DNA of 39,112 bases from a virus (IMGVR_UViG_3300036835_000392:1-39112), one strand, 5' to 3'; shown: positions 22,596 through 31,647, numbered from the stretch's first letter. Program-made: numbers and translations. Notes: generated by a model not told the origin, from the letters alone.

Positions 22596-23497
22596 TGCCA
22601 GGCGACTGGGACAACTCGGTCCACCCGGACCTGGTCGACGAGGACGAAGGCGGCTCGGCATCCCTCCCGGAGCCAGCTCCCACGCCTTCGGCGCGCGGTC
22701 GCACCTCACGATCGCGCGCAGCCGGCTCTGATCAGGCGCCCACTCCACCCGCGGACTCGGCGGCACCATCCGAGGGCCCAGACGCCGGTGCCGATGGTGC
22801 AGCCGAGTCGGATCAGCCTGATCAGTCCTGGTTCGACCAGGTGCGGGATGCCAAAGACCCGACTGAGGCGCTGCGTCTGCTGGCCAAGAATCTGCCGCGC
22901 GACCAGTTCGAAAAGGACGATGTCGTCTCTGGCCTGATTGGTCAGATCGGCGACCGGCGCGCCCGCGAGCTGCTGGCGCGCCAGGAGCGCGAGGCGCAAG
23001 ACAAGGCCAAGCTGGAAGCCGCCGCCAACAACGACCTGTACACGCTGGGCGAGATGACTCAGCGCGAGCTGCAACAGCAACTCGCGTCGCAGCAAGCAGC
23101 CCAAGCCGCGGGTCCGTTCATGGATGGCGTGGTGTTATTCCAGAAAAGCCTGCCAGAAGCTATCCAGAAGGAGGTTTCCGGGCAGCAGTTCGGCGCCGGC
23201 AAGAGCCACGCCGAAGGAGTGGCAGAATACATGGCGTTCATCGTCGACAGGGCAGTCAAGCTCGAGCAGCAAAAGCGCGAGTCTGCACTCAGAAAGTCGG
23301 TGATGAGCGAATTGAACGGCGACGAGCCTGTCCCCGAGCGTGACTCAGGTACCCCCGGTCGCGTCCGAGAAGTGACAGACGAGATGATCGCCGCGATGTC
23401 ACTCGCAGAGTACGAGGCGCTGTTCGACGAGAATGGGCGCCCCAAGCCAGGGGTACGTCATCGGTCTACGCGAGGCATACCCGTTCGCCAACATTAG
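22595..23497 (+). CDS. Scaffolding protein
   Basis: A 300-residue, highly charged protein directly upstream of the major capsid gene. The N-terminus is acidic, Pro/Ser-rich and disordered (about 1-80). The middle is helical with long coiled segments (RARELLARQEREAQDKAKLE, ELQQQLASQQAAQAA). The C-terminus is basic (RHRSTRGIPVRQH), as expected for the helix that binds coat protein. The scaffold assignment rests on composition and gene order rather than sequence identity. Confidence 0.72.
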   Translation: MPGDWDNSVHPDLVDEDEGGSASLPEPAPTPSARGRTSRSRAAGSDQAPTPPADSAAPSEGPDAGADGAAESDQPDQSWFDQVRDAKDPTEALRLLAKNLPRDQFEKDDVVSGLIGQIGDRRARELLARQEREAQDKAKLEAAANNDLYTLGEMTQRELQQQLASQQAAQAAGPFMDGVVLFQKSLPEAIQKEVSGQQFGAGKSHAEGVAEYMAFIVDRAVKLEQQKRESALRKSVMSELNGDEPVPERDSGTPGRVREVTDEMIAAMSLAEYEALFDENGRPKPGVRHRSTRGIPVRQH

Positions 23498-23546
23498 CGC
23501 TGTCATTAGTGCTAGTAGTTAGTGCAATAATAAGGGGGTAGCTAAA

Positions 23547-23822
23547 GTGGCTACGGGCGCGACCGAATTTGTTGATAAGACCATTGCAGATGGCGTTTTC
23601 AGCCCGGATATTTGGTCGAAACAGGTATTACGCGCAACGGAGTCCAACCTATTGTTCGCAAAGAGCGTCAATAGGGGCTTTGAAAACGATGCAAGCGTAG
23701 GCAAAACCGTCAAGGTTGCCAGTATTGGCAACTTGGCAGCGCGCGCGAAGACGGAGAATACCGCCATCGTCTACGAGACTGTGGCTGAGACCGCGACCAC
23801 GATTACCCTCGACCGAGAAGTT
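23547..23822 (+). CDS. Major capsid protein, exon 1
   Basis: Encodes about 92 N-terminal residues (MATGATEFVDKTIADG to TITLDREV). Read-through would hit a stop at 23844-23846 shortly after the intron begins. GTG 23547 follows a good GGGGGT ribosome binding site. Residues such as ATESNLLFAKSVNR and VGKTVKVASI fit coat proteins with an HK97-type fold. Base composition is low here: about 48% GC by hand count at 23521-23700, rising to 62% at 23761-23820. The leader before it (23498-23546) is AT-rich and holds TTAGTGC twice. The exact 3' end is an estimate from protein continuity. Confidence 0.75.
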
Positions 23823-24587
23823 CTGGGGGCACGCCTCGCCGCTTAGGTGAGAGTGACAAACACCGGGTGAACTGTCGGGGACCCTACACATCAAACAGAT
23901 GACAACGAACATGCCGCACATTCACAGCAATGGAACCTTTAGACGCGGCGTGGCTCGCTGGCTTCTGGGACGGCGAAGGAACAATCTCTCTCTATCGCAG
24001 CAGGTGGAAGTGGAAGCCAGACGGGCCGAATACACGTCGATTGCCCAATCACCAGCGGGAGCCCGAACGCTATCGTCCGTTGCTCGCGCTGTCGCACACA
24101 GACATGCCGACGTGCGCCCATGTGGACCAGTTGCTCATGCAAATCGGTGCCAAGCATTACTCGCTGGCGGACCCCAGGGTCGTCCAACCGACCAGGATGG
24201 GCAGGCGTCCACAACGCCACATTTCGGTCATGAGCTTCGTCGGAGCGCGCGTGGTGCTCGAAGTTCTCATGCCGTATCTGGTCACCAAAAAGCCGCAGGC
24301 GGAAGCCCTCTGGCGATTCATCGAAATCGCTCAGTCGCGCGACTCGCATCTGCACTACACCGACGAGCAACGCGAGATCGCACGTTTCCTTCGCACTCAT
24401 CCGATGCATGGGAATCCGCAGCCAAGCCAGGCCGGGGCAGCCTAACGCTGCGTAGCCTGGAAGGTTCAGAGACTAGCGGGTGAGTCCCAACAATAACCCC
24501 GCACTAGCGCCCGGCTCGCGTTCGCAAGAGCGCGATGATGAGATAGTCCGGTCCGTCCTGAAAAGGGCGGGTTGCTGCAATATTTGG
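23823..24587 (+). ncRNA. Group I intron in the major capsid gene
   Basis: The core is recognisable 3' of the enclosed gene. A Q-like AATCCGCAGCCAAGCC lies at 24413-24428 and R-like GGTTCAGAGACTA at 24463-24475. GACTA (24471-24475) pairs with TAGTC (24544-24548) to form P7 in GATGAGATAGTCC, and a P9-like hairpin CCGTCC/GGGCGG follows (24553-24570). The 5' part includes AAACACCGGGTGAAC. It interrupts the capsid frame between TITLDREV and SYAALGIED; exon frames match if the length is a multiple of three (765 as drawn). Splice sites are inferred from protein continuity, since no convincing P1 pairing was found. Confidence 0.75.
23930..24445 (+). CDS. Intron-encoded LAGLIDADG homing endonuclease
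   Basis: A 171-residue protein inside the capsid intron. Residues 8-17, WLAGFWDGEG, are the LAGLIDADG motif. A second degenerate helix may lie near VLEVLMPYL. The C-terminal codons (HGNPQPSQAGAA) overlap the conserved Q/P6 strand of the intron core, so protein and ribozyme share sequence there. Intron enzymes of this class cut intron-less alleles at the insertion site; here the target would be the capsid gene of related phages. ATG 23930 is the first start in frame. Confidence 0.85.
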   Translation: MEPLDAAWLAGFWDGEGTISLYRSRWKWKPDGPNTRRLPNHQREPERYRPLLALSHTDMPTCAHVDQLLMQIGAKHYSLADPRVVQPTRMGRRPQRHISVMSFVGARVVLEVLMPYLVTKKPQAEALWRFIEIAQSRDSHLHYTDEQREIARFLRTHPMHGNPQPSQAGAA

Positions 24588-25169
24588 TCATACGCCGCCC
24601 TTGGCATCGAAGACATCGTCAAGGTGCAGTCGATCGTCGACGTGCAGAACGAGTACCAGCAGAAGCTCGGCTACGCGCTCGCCAAGGACGTCGATACCAA
24701 CCTGGCGACCGACGTCGCCGGCTTTTCGCAAACGGTCGGCACGCTGGGCACCGCGGCGTCCGATGCCAACGTCCTCGCTGCCGTGCAGTTTCTGGATAAC
24801 GCCGACGCGCCGCAGAACGACCGCTTCTTCCTGATGTCGCCGGCGGAGAAGGTCGCCAAGCTCGCGCTCGATCGGTGGAGCAACGCGCTGTACATCGGCA
24901 ACGGCTCGATGCCGGCCAAGAGCGGCATGCTCGGCGACATGTACGGGCTCAACCTGGGCGTCACCACCAACCTGGTCAAGCCGTCCGCGGGTCAGGCCAA
25001 CAACGCCGTCTTTCACCGCGAGGCGGTCGCGCTGGTGATGCAGCGGACGCCGAAGTCACACATCTTCTACGACATCGACGTGTTCACGTGGAAGCTGGCG
25101 GTCGAGGAGATCTACGGGCACCAGGAGATGCGCGACAACTTCGGCGTGTGGGTCAAGGGCGCCTCCTAG
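24588..25169 (+). CDS. Major capsid protein, exon 2
   Basis: Encodes the remaining 193 residues, beginning SYAALGIEDIVKVQS, which continues the coat-protein pattern from exon 1 (a TITLD strand followed by a YAA-x-x-IEDI helix). It runs through EYQQKLGYALAKDVDTNLA, FLMSPAEKVAKLALDRW and HREAVALVMQRTPKS to VWVKGAS. The spliced protein would be about 285 residues, normal for a compact HK97-fold coat protein. The frame is open back to a GTG at 24480, but that part is intron sequence. Confidence 0.82.
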   Translation, partial: SYAALGIEDIVKVQSIVDVQNEYQQKLGYALAKDVDTNLATDVAGFSQTVGTLGTAASDANVLAAVQFLDNADAPQNDRFFLMSPAEKVAKLALDRWSNALYIGNGSMPAKSGMLGDMYGLNLGVTTNLVKPSAGQANNAVFHREAVALVMQRTPKSHIFYDIDVFTWKLAVEEIYGHQEMRDNFGVWVKGAS

Positions 25170-25772
25170 ATGCCGACCGAAACCTTTACCGAGCGGATGG
25201 TCGAGAAGACCCTCGGCCGTCCGGTCCAGCCCAAGCGCGGCCAGAACTACAACTACCCGCTGCGCTGGTACGCCAAGCCCGACGGCGACATCGTGCAGCT
25301 GCAGGCCGACCCGCAGTCGCGGGCGTACTACGCCGACAAGGGCTACCACCTGCTCGCCGATGTCGCGGCGCGTGGCGAGGACATGTCGGAAGTTGAGGAG
25401 TGGGAACGGCTCGAGCGACCGCGGATCATCGCCGAGCAGCGCCAGCGGGCCAAGCTGATCAACGCGATTCGGCGGACCGAGCTCAAAGACCCGACGCTGC
25501 TGCTCGATACGGAAGACATCGATTCGCGTTCGACGGACGAGCTCGAGGAGATGATCGTCGACATCCGCTCGCGCGGCGGCAAGGTGCGTGTCGTCGACAC
25601 GGCGCCGAAGCGCGAGGAGCCGTTGCCCGACCTGCTGCGGGGTGTCGAGACGACACAGACCAACGCACTCGAGGACCTGCAGCGCAAGCTGGACGCTCCA
25701 GGCGCGCAGGCCAGAACCATTCAAGGGACGGGTCACGATCCGATCGACGAGTCCCGACGGAGGAACCGCTAG
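25170..25772 (+). CDS. Hypothetical head protein (200 aa)
   Basis: Begins directly after the capsid stop. The N-terminal half includes YNYPLRWYAKPDGDIVQLQA and RAYYADKGYHLL, a short beta-rich segment. The rest is long charged helices (EEWERLERPRIIAEQRQRAK, RSTDELEEMIVDIRSRGGKV). No family recognised. It could be a head-completion or decoration-associated protein. Its stop abuts the next ATG with no spacer. Confidence 0.65.
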   Translation: MPTETFTERMVEKTLGRPVQPKRGQNYNYPLRWYAKPDGDIVQLQADPQSRAYYADKGYHLLADVAARGEDMSEVEEWERLERPRIIAEQRQRAKLINAIRRTELKDPTLLLDTEDIDSRSTDELEEMIVDIRSRGGKVRVVDTAPKREEPLPDLLRGVETTQTNALEDLQRKLDAPGAQARTIQGTGHDPIDESRRRNR

Positions 25773-26072
25773 ATGACCGACCAGAGCAAACCTGACTACG
25801 CAGCGCTCGCCGAGCGCGCGGTGAGCGAGGGCAACGTGCCGACCGTGCCGAGCACGCTGTACTTCACGTACAAGCGGACGGACGGCGACTCCTTTGTCGC
25901 GCCAGCCTCGAGCGCCGAGGCGTATCTGCGCAAGGGCTACACCATCACCGGCGAGCAGACCATCGACAGCTTCGCGGCGTGGGTCGAGCAGCAGTCGGCA
26001 GCAGCAGCGCCCGCCGCGGCGAAGACGTCGACCACGTCCAAGGCGTCCACGTCGACGACGACCAGCGCGTAG
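25773..26072 (+). CDS. Hypothetical head-associated protein (99 aa)
   Basis: Residues 1-70 contain a compact segment (STLYFTYKRTDGDSF, AYLRKGYTITGEQTI) similar in style to the YYADKGYHLL segment of the preceding gene, so the two may share a fold. The C-terminus is a low-complexity Ala/Ser/Thr/Lys tail (TSTTSKASTSTTTSA). Function unknown. Confidence 0.6.
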   Translation: MTDQSKPDYAALAERAVSEGNVPTVPSTLYFTYKRTDGDSFVAPASSAEAYLRKGYTITGEQTIDSFAAWVEQQSAAAAPAAAKTSTTSKASTSTTTSA

Positions 26073-26074
26073 TC

Positions 26075-26542
26075 ATGCCGCTGACTGGCGCCGACCTCGA
26101 AGCCCAGCTCGGTGCCGCCCAAGGACTCTGGACGCATACGCCAGTGGATTGGGGCGGCAATACTGGCTACGCCAAACCAAACGTATTCCCGTCCAACGCG
26201 AAGGACGGCTATCTGGGTCTGGGAGGTGGCACACGACCGGGTGGGGCCGTAACCCAGACGCCGTCGGCACCTGGTGCGCCGCAAATCCTGAGCACGCAGA
26301 TCACCAACGTGACGACCACGGGCTTCGGCGTGGCGGTGGTCTTCGATGCCACGGTGACGTCCAGCCGCGTCAATTACGGGTTGACCCAATCCGTGGCCAG
26401 CAACGCGGCGGGCACCACCGCGGCGGCCCAGACGATCAGCGTCAGTGGTCTGACGACGGGCACGGTGTACTGGTTCAGCGTCCAGGCCACCAATGCCCAG
26501 GGGACGACCGTGAGCAACCTGCTCAGTGTGAAGACGTTCTGA
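26075..26542 (+). CDS. Fn3-domain virion protein, possible decoration protein
   Basis: A 155-residue protein. A short N-terminal section (GLWTHTPVDWGGNTGYAK) is followed by a fibronectin type III-like beta sandwich from about residue 65 to the end (PQILSTQITNVTTTGFGVAV, ISVSGLTTGTVYWFSVQATN). Fn3-like domains are common surface additions on phage heads and tails and may bind carbohydrate weakly. ATG 26075 follows the previous stop by two bases. Confidence 0.72.
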   Translation: MPLTGADLEAQLGAAQGLWTHTPVDWGGNTGYAKPNVFPSNAKDGYLGLGGGTRPGGAVTQTPSAPGAPQILSTQITNVTTTGFGVAVVFDATVTSSRVNYGLTQSVASNAAGTTAAAQTISVSGLTTGTVYWFSVQATNAQGTTVSNLLSVKTF

Positions 26543-26551
26543 GGCGTGACT

Positions 26552-26794
26552 ATGCAGCACGAAGATGATCGACTTGGCCAGGTGGCCTACGAGGCGTATT
26601 CGGCCAACACCGGCGGGAAGTCGCTGGCGAGCGGCGACGACCTGCCGCCGTGGGATGCGTTGCAGGACGTGTACAGGACGGCGTGGATCGCCACGGCGCG
26701 CGAGGTCATCGCCAACATGGCGGCTGACGACGAGGCGGCGATGCAGGTTCCAGAAGAGCCAGAAGACGAAGGCGACGAAGCGCCGGTTGCGTGA
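26552..26794 (+). CDS. Small acidic hypothetical protein (80 aa)
   Basis: Contains a helical segment (LGQVAYEAYSANTGG, WIATAREVIANMAADD) and a strongly acidic C-terminus (VPEEPEDEGDEAPVA). GAGG at 26541-26544 fits ATG 26552 at normal spacing; the in-frame GTG 26546 would be too close, so the later start is preferred. The stop overlaps the next GTG (GTGA). Function unknown. Confidence 0.6.
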   Translation: MQHEDDRLGQVAYEAYSANTGGKSLASGDDLPPWDALQDVYRTAWIATAREVIANMAADDEAAMQVPEEPEDEGDEAPVA

Positions 26795-27240
26795 TTGACG
26801 AGCACGGTCGGACGGAGTACCTGCGCGTCAGCGCGGCGCATCGGTCCGACTGTGCCTTCGGACCAGGCTTCTACCGTCTGTCGTTCGGCACTGGCACGCG
26901 CTACTGCCAGACCGCCGAAGACGTCCACCAGGCGTGTCAGCTCCTGGAAGGCGTCGTTCGCGACATCAAGATCGACCGCGACGGCTACTGTCTGGACGGC
27001 GACCCGATGATCGGCGACGCCAACACGCCGGACGTCGTCGACGGTGAGTGGTGGTTGGGTTTACCACGCGAAGAGGGCATGCGTGAGCTTGGGCTGACCA
27101 GCGAGGCCGATTACCGGCGGGTGTACGACTCGCTGGCCACGGCGGTAGCGCGGCGTGACAATCGAGCATCGCAGGGCGGCGTGCGGGCCAGCATCGTCAT
27201 CAAGCGTCCTGGTCGGAAGGTCACCAACGTGCATGTTTGA
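26791..27240 (+). CDS. Hypothetical protein (149 aa)
   Basis: An unrecognised protein with several Asp/Gly-rich turns (IKIDRDGYCLDGDPMIGDAN) and a basic C-terminal strand ([18 protein letters not shown]). Its place in the head-to-tail stretch suggests a connector or minor structural role. It overlaps the next gene by 8 bases. Confidence 0.55.
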   Translation: MIDEHGRTEYLRVSAAHRSDCAFGPGFYRLSFGTGTRYCQTAEDVHQACQLLEGVVRDIKIDRDGYCLDGDPMIGDANTPDVVDGEWWLGLPREEGMRELGLTSEADYRRVYDSLATAVARRDNRASQGGVRASIVIKRPGRKVTNVHV

Positions 27241-27610
27241 CGAGTCGCTGACCGAGGGCATCTTCGGGCTGTTGAGCGGCTACCTGACGGTCGCCGGCAA
27301 CAGTGGCCAGGTGCTCAACGCGATGGTGTCGCCCGTGCCCGCGCAGATCAGTTACGTGGTCGCCGCGGCGCAGGGCGGAGGCACGACAACCGTGCTGGAC
27401 GTCACGCTCAATGGCTCGAGCATCTGGACCAATCCGAGCGACAGGCCGACGCTGGTGGGCGCGAACTCGGGCAAGTTCGTTTCCGGCAAGATCAACCACT
27501 CGGCAGTCCAGCCGGGTGACGTGCTGGCGCTGACGGTGCTGACGGCCGGCAACAAAGCGCAGCTCGTGGCGACGGTGGCGCTCAAAGATCCGCGGCGCAG
27601 GAATCCATGA
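27233..27610 (+). CDS. Hypothetical beta-rich protein (125 aa)
   Basis: Starts [14 protein letters not shown] and continues with alternating strands and Gly/Thr turns ([35 protein letters not shown]). It resembles small jelly-roll-like or receptor-binding head domains of phage fibres, but no family can be named. Its end overlaps the collagen-like fibre gene (ATGA), so the two products may act together. Confidence 0.6.
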   Translation: MFDESLTEGIFGLLSGYLTVAGNSGQVLNAMVSPVPAQISYVVAAAQGGGTTTVLDVTLNGSSIWTNPSDRPTLVGANSGKFVSGKINHSAVQPGDVLALTVLTAGNKAQLVATVALKDPRRRNP

Positions 27611-28647
27611 CGCTGCAGCCGGTGACGGCGCCGCCGAACGGAGCGCCGTCGCTGTTGCCGCCGAACGGTGTGATCTCGCCGCCGCTCGAGCCGTATCCTC
27701 CGGGCACCGGCGATACGCCGCTCGATCCCGCGACCCCACCCGCGTGGCAGGGTCCACCTGGGCCAATCGGCCCACAGGGAGCGGAGGGCCCAACGGGACC
27801 GGTCGGTCCAGAGGGGCCAATCGGACCGACCGGTCCCGCGGGACCGCAGGGCGACCAGGGCGTCCAGGGGCCGCCTGGCGGCGCGCCGGCGTGGCAGGGC
27901 GAGTGGTCGAGCTCCGTGGACTACGCCAACAACGCCGCGGTCAGTCTGAACGGCTCGAGCTACTACGCCGCGGGCGACCCTGCGGTGGGTGTCTCGCCGC
28001 CGTCGGCGCCGTGGCAGCAGATCGCCGCGAAGGGCGACACCGGGCCACAGGGACCAACTGGCGCGCAGGGGCCAACTGGCGCGACCGGACCTCAAGGACC
28101 GATCGGTAACACCGGGCCGCAGGGTGCTACTGGTCTCACGGGTGCTCAGGGTCCGCAGGGCCTCACCGGCAGCACCGGGCCGCAGGGTCCCAAGGGTGAC
28201 ACCGGCACGCAGGGTGTCCAGGGACCGCAGGGCAACCCTGGAGCGACCGGGTCCACGGGTCCTCAGGGGCCCGCGGGCGCCGATTCGACCGTGCCTGGAC
28301 CGACCGGTCCGCAGGGCGCGGCTGGTCCAGGCGTGGCAACCGGCGGGGCGACGGGTCAGGTGCTGACCAAGACCAGCGCGACGGACTTCGCGACCAACTG
28401 GCAGACGCCGTTGTCGCAAGCGACGGCGGACGCTCGCTACCTGCAGCTCAGCGGCGGCACGCTCACCGGCGCGCTGGTGGCCGGTACGTACACCGAGATC
28501 ACCGAAATTGTCACGCCGGCCACGCCCGCGGCGGGCAAGGTGCGTCTGTACGCCAAAGCTGACCACCACCTGTACATCCTGGATTCGACCGGCGTCGAAC
28601 GCCGACTCGACATCACGACGCTGGAAGCCACCGTCTCGTATGCCTAG
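27607..28647 (+). CDS. Collagen-like fibre protein
   Basis: A 346-residue protein with two stretches of Gly-X-Y triplets (about 50-93 and 138-245, for example [20 protein letters not shown]), which form a trimeric collagen-type rod. Between them is a 40-residue module ([27 protein letters not shown]) resembling a carbohydrate-binding or chitin-binding-like domain. The C-terminus ([28 protein letters not shown]) matches phage fibre tips. Probably a receptor-binding or surface fibre. Triplet repeats may let its length vary by recombination. Confidence 0.85.
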   Translation: MTLQPVTAPPNGAPSLLPPNGVISPPLEPYPPGTGDTPLDPATPPAWQGPPGPIGPQGAEGPTGPVGPEGPIGPTGPAGPQGDQGVQGPPGGAPAWQGEWSSSVDYANNAAVSLNGSSYYAAGDPAVGVSPPSAPWQQIAAKGDTGPQGPTGAQGPTGATGPQGPIGNTGPQGATGLTGAQGPQGLTGSTGPQGPKGDTGTQGVQGPQGNPGATGSTGPQGPAGADSTVPGPTGPQGAAGPGVATGGATGQVLTKTSATDFATNWQTPLSQATADARYLQLSGGTLTGALVAGTYTEITEIVTPATPAAGKVRLYAKADHHLYILDSTGVERRLDITTLEATVSYA

Positions 28648-29668
28648 TCTGCAGAACTACCGCTCCAGTTTCTCGGTGGAGGCTGGGCCGTACATCGGAC
28701 CCGAGTCGTACGAAGTGCGGGCGATGATCGGCTCGGACACGACCAAGCTGGTGTGCCTGATCTACCCGATCTTTTCGGGCATTCCGCAGCAGGACCAGCT
28801 GATCGACCGACCGCTGTACCGCCCGTACGCAGTGCTGGACACCGACAAGAACCGCTACATCATGGCCTATGACCCGACCACGGGCACCATTACGCCCGAC
28901 CTGCCGTGGACCAACAGCCCGTATTCGGACGCCTCCGGCACGACCTACGCCAATCTGGAGGCGTTCACCTATCACGACCTGGAGCAGTTCGACTACATCC
29001 AGATCGAGGGCGGCGGCAGTCAAGGTATCGGCGAGCGTTTCGAGGTTCTCGGTCCGTTCGACGTGCCGACCACCCACCGTCTGATCAATGAAGGCCTGAA
29101 ACACTGCTGGCTCATCGTCGAGGTGGCGTGCATCCCGACCATCCTGACGACCAGGCATGACCTGAACGTGGTCGCGCCGTGGCTGATTGATCCCGGCAAC
29201 GTGCTGCAGGTGGGCCTGCTGGCCAGTGGCGAGGATCGCAACCTGCAGGACCCGTTCGAGCGGCGTATTCACGGCATCGTGGAGCGCGACGGTGGCCACT
29301 TCTACCTGAACACGGGCTCGCAGACGTTCAACGATGGCGACCTGATCTACCTGCGCTGCCTGAAGCGGGCGTACGACCATTGTCGCTTCGACGGCAGCGG
29401 CGATTTCGGCAACCAGGCGGGGCTCGCCAACGAAACAGACGACGCGCCGGTCACGCGCGACTGGGTCGCGGCTGCGGCGCTGACCGCCGGTTGGCGGCAG
29501 TTCGGCCACCTGCTCGAGCCGGCGGCCAACCAGCGTCTGATCCGCGACCAGGCGACCGCGGTGGGCTGGTTCAACGACCTGGTCCGCGAGCATCTGGTCG
29601 CCGACCTGCCGCAGAAAAAGCTGTACCGCTCGCGCTCGTTCGGGCCCGCAGTCAGGACGGCAGGCTAG
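28640..29668 (+). CDS. Hypothetical tail or adaptor protein (342 aa)
   Basis: Overlaps the fibre gene by 8 bases. It is rich in aromatic and acidic residues, with mixed alpha/beta segments ([38 protein letters not shown]). No enzyme motif or family is apparent. Length and position before the 653-residue tail protein fit an adaptor or tail component. Confidence 0.6.
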   Translation: MPSLQNYRSSFSVEAGPYIGPESYEVRAMIGSDTTKLVCLIYPIFSGIPQQDQLIDRPLYRPYAVLDTDKNRYIMAYDPTTGTITPDLPWTNSPYSDASGTTYANLEAFTYHDLEQFDYIQIEGGGSQGIGERFEVLGPFDVPTTHRLINEGLKHCWLIVEVACIPTILTTRHDLNVVAPWLIDPGNVLQVGLLASGEDRNLQDPFERRIHGIVERDGGHFYLNTGSQTFNDGDLIYLRCLKRAYDHCRFDGSGDFGNQAGLANETDDAPVTRDWVAAAALTAGWRQFGHLLEPAANQRLIRDQATAVGWFNDLVREHLVADLPQKKLYRSRSFGPAVRTAG

Positions 29669-29670
29669 GC

Positions 29671-31632
29671 GTGTCACTCTATGCAAAAAGACGCCCGTGG
29701 CCATTCCATGTGGTCATCGATGGCACGGGTTTTCTCATTGGCGCTCCGCAACCAGGCCAGCCGGCGCTGGTGTCGACCAAGACCGAGGACGTCGGCTCGG
29801 TCGCTCCGCCGGACTACTCCTACGCCGGGGCGAATCCGACCAACGATCGCGAGGAGCCGTTCCAGAACCTGACGCTCGGGCTCGGGTTGGCGCTCCAGGA
29901 GAAGTGGGACGACCAGCGCTACATGAGCGCAAATGCGGTCGATCTGTCGGTGTGGCCGTGGTGCCTGGGCCCCGAGATCGGCACGATCACGCCCGCCGGC
30001 GTGGATGCGGCGAGGGGCATCAACAAGTTCTTTGAGCTCGGCACCACGCTGTACGCGGCGAACGGCGTCAACGTGCTGCGCAAGGCCGCGGGTACGACCG
30101 ACACCTGGTCGGTGGCGCACACGTTTACCCAGCCCATCCTGGACGTGTGCGTCTTCACCTCCAACTACGACGGCGTGCAGCGGGCGTTCTTCGCGCTCGC
30201 GGGCGGAGCGGTCGCGTCATGGACGTCTGACGGCACGGCGTACACCGCGATGACCACCTTCACCGCGCTAGCGTTCACCGTCATCGGCAAAGAGTTCTGG
30301 TGGGCGGACGACACCAACCGGCTGCGAAAGCTGGACACCAACGCCGACCCCACCAACGAGGCCAACTACACCAGTCTGATCTTCAGGACCGGCGACAAGT
30401 CGTCGACGATCACGTCGCTGCTGGTCACCGCTGGCGGCACCCTGGTGGTCGCCAAGACCGACGGGCTGTACACCCTGGACGCCGCGGGCAACGACCGCGA
30501 GCTCTTTCCGTTCCTGCGCTATGCCGACACGCCGAACAACGGCAAGGCGTGGGGCACGTTCGAAAACGGATTGTTCGTGGCCTACGGCGATAGCCTCGGC
30601 AGGGTCGACCCCGACCTGTCGTGGACCTCGGTCGGACCGGACGACCTGAGCTCCAACGTGGCCGGCATCATCTCGGGCCAGGTGACGGCGTTCGCCGGCG
30701 TGGAGACGATGTTCGCCTACTCCGCGCTGCTCGATCGGAACACCAACACCGGCTACCTGTGCAAGTTCGGGGCGTGGGTGAGTATCGGTGTGAGAGGCCC
30801 GCGACAGAGCACGCTGGTCACCGCGCTCGGGTCGCAGGGCACCGGCGAGCCGGTCCACATTGACGCCTGGCATGGCAGCGTCTCCATTCCGTTCGTCAAC
30901 CGCGCGATCCAGGCGCTGTTTGTCTCAGGCATTGGCTCACCGGTGAGTGGGCACACCAGGACGTACATCGGGTTTTCCGACGGCAGCATCGGCTGGGTGC
31001 TGAATCCGTGCACGCCGAATCCCGCGGGCTGTGTCGACTACAAATACTTCGTCGGCGACGGCTGGGTGGACCTGCCGGTGTGGCACGGCGGCTACCACGC
31101 CAGTATCAAGAGCCTGCGGCACTTCAGCGTGACCGGTCCGAAGATCGACGCCAACGACTACGTCACGCTCGAGTACCGCCTGGATCCGACGCCGGGCATG
31201 CCGTGGACGGCGTTCGGGCACACGTTCAACCAGGCTGTGTACGACCGTGCCAAGTTCCCGATGGGCGCGACGTGCACGCTGGCGGCGCTGCGGGTGCACC
31301 TGCACAACACCGACCACGCCAGCTCGCCGCTCGTGTCAGCGGTCAGCCTGGGCCACGCGCTCAGACCGCAGCGGGTGATGAGCTTCCAGGCTGACATCCT
31401 GTGTGCTGACGGGCTGGTGCGGCGCGACGGCGTGCCCATCCGGATGGGCCGCACGCAGATTCAAAAGCTGATCGAGACGGCAGTCGACAACCCCGGCGCG
31501 GTGAATGTCATCCTGCCGGACGAGACCAATCAGCAGCTCTCGTTCACCGACTATTCGGTGCTGCAATCATTCGACGAGATCGGGCGCCAGTGGCGCGGAT
31601 CGCTGCGAATCAAGGCGGTGCAGTGGATATGA
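29671..31632 (+). CDS. Large tail protein, beta-propeller-like (653 aa)
   Basis: From GTG 29671. The middle consists of successive four-strand-like blocks (DTWSVAHTFTQPILDVCVF, VTAGGTLVVAKTDGLYTLD, FENGLFVAYGDSLGRVD) reminiscent of a beta-propeller. A C-terminal beta-sandwich region follows (VTLEYRLDPTPG, LAALRVHLHNTD). It could be the tail nozzle or a large tailspike-type protein. Assignment rests on position, size and strand pattern. Confidence 0.62.
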   Translation: MSLYAKRRPWPFHVVIDGTGFLIGAPQPGQPALVSTKTEDVGSVAPPDYSYAGANPTNDREEPFQNLTLGLGLALQEKWDDQRYMSANAVDLSVWPWCLGPEIGTITPAGVDAARGINKFFELGTTLYAANGVNVLRKAAGTTDTWSVAHTFTQPILDVCVFTSNYDGVQRAFFALAGGAVASWTSDGTAYTAMTTFTALAFTVIGKEFWWADDTNRLRKLDTNADPTNEANYTSLIFRTGDKSSTITSLLVTAGGTLVVAKTDGLYTLDAAGNDRELFPFLRYADTPNNGKAWGTFENGLFVAYGDSLGRVDPDLSWTSVGPDDLSSNVAGIISGQVTAFAGVETMFAYSALLDRNTNTGYLCKFGAWVSIGVRGPRQSTLVTALGSQGTGEPVHIDAWHGSVSIPFVNRAIQALFVSGIGSPVSGHTRTYIGFSDGSIGWVLNPCTPNPAGCVDYKYFVGDGWVDLPVWHGGYHASIKSLRHFSVTGPKIDANDYVTLEYRLDPTPGMPWTAFGHTFNQAVYDRAKFPMGATCTLAALRVHLHNTDHASSPLVSAVSLGHALRPQRVMSFQADILCADGLVRRDGVPIRMGRTQIQKLIETAVDNPGAVNVILPDETNQQLSFTDYSVLQSFDEIGRQWRGSLRIKAVQWI

Positions 31633-31647
31633 GGAGGTCGTAGACCC

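Noticed and set aside
24480-25169. Treating the second capsid frame as an independent gene starting at GTG 24480
   Set aside because: The first 36 codons coincide with group I intron core sequence, and the protein from 24588 onward continues the coat fold begun at 23547.
28020-28330. Short regular DNA repeats resembling a CRISPR array
   Set aside because: They are Gly-X-Y codon triplets of the collagen-like fibre, with no constant repeat and no spacer structure.
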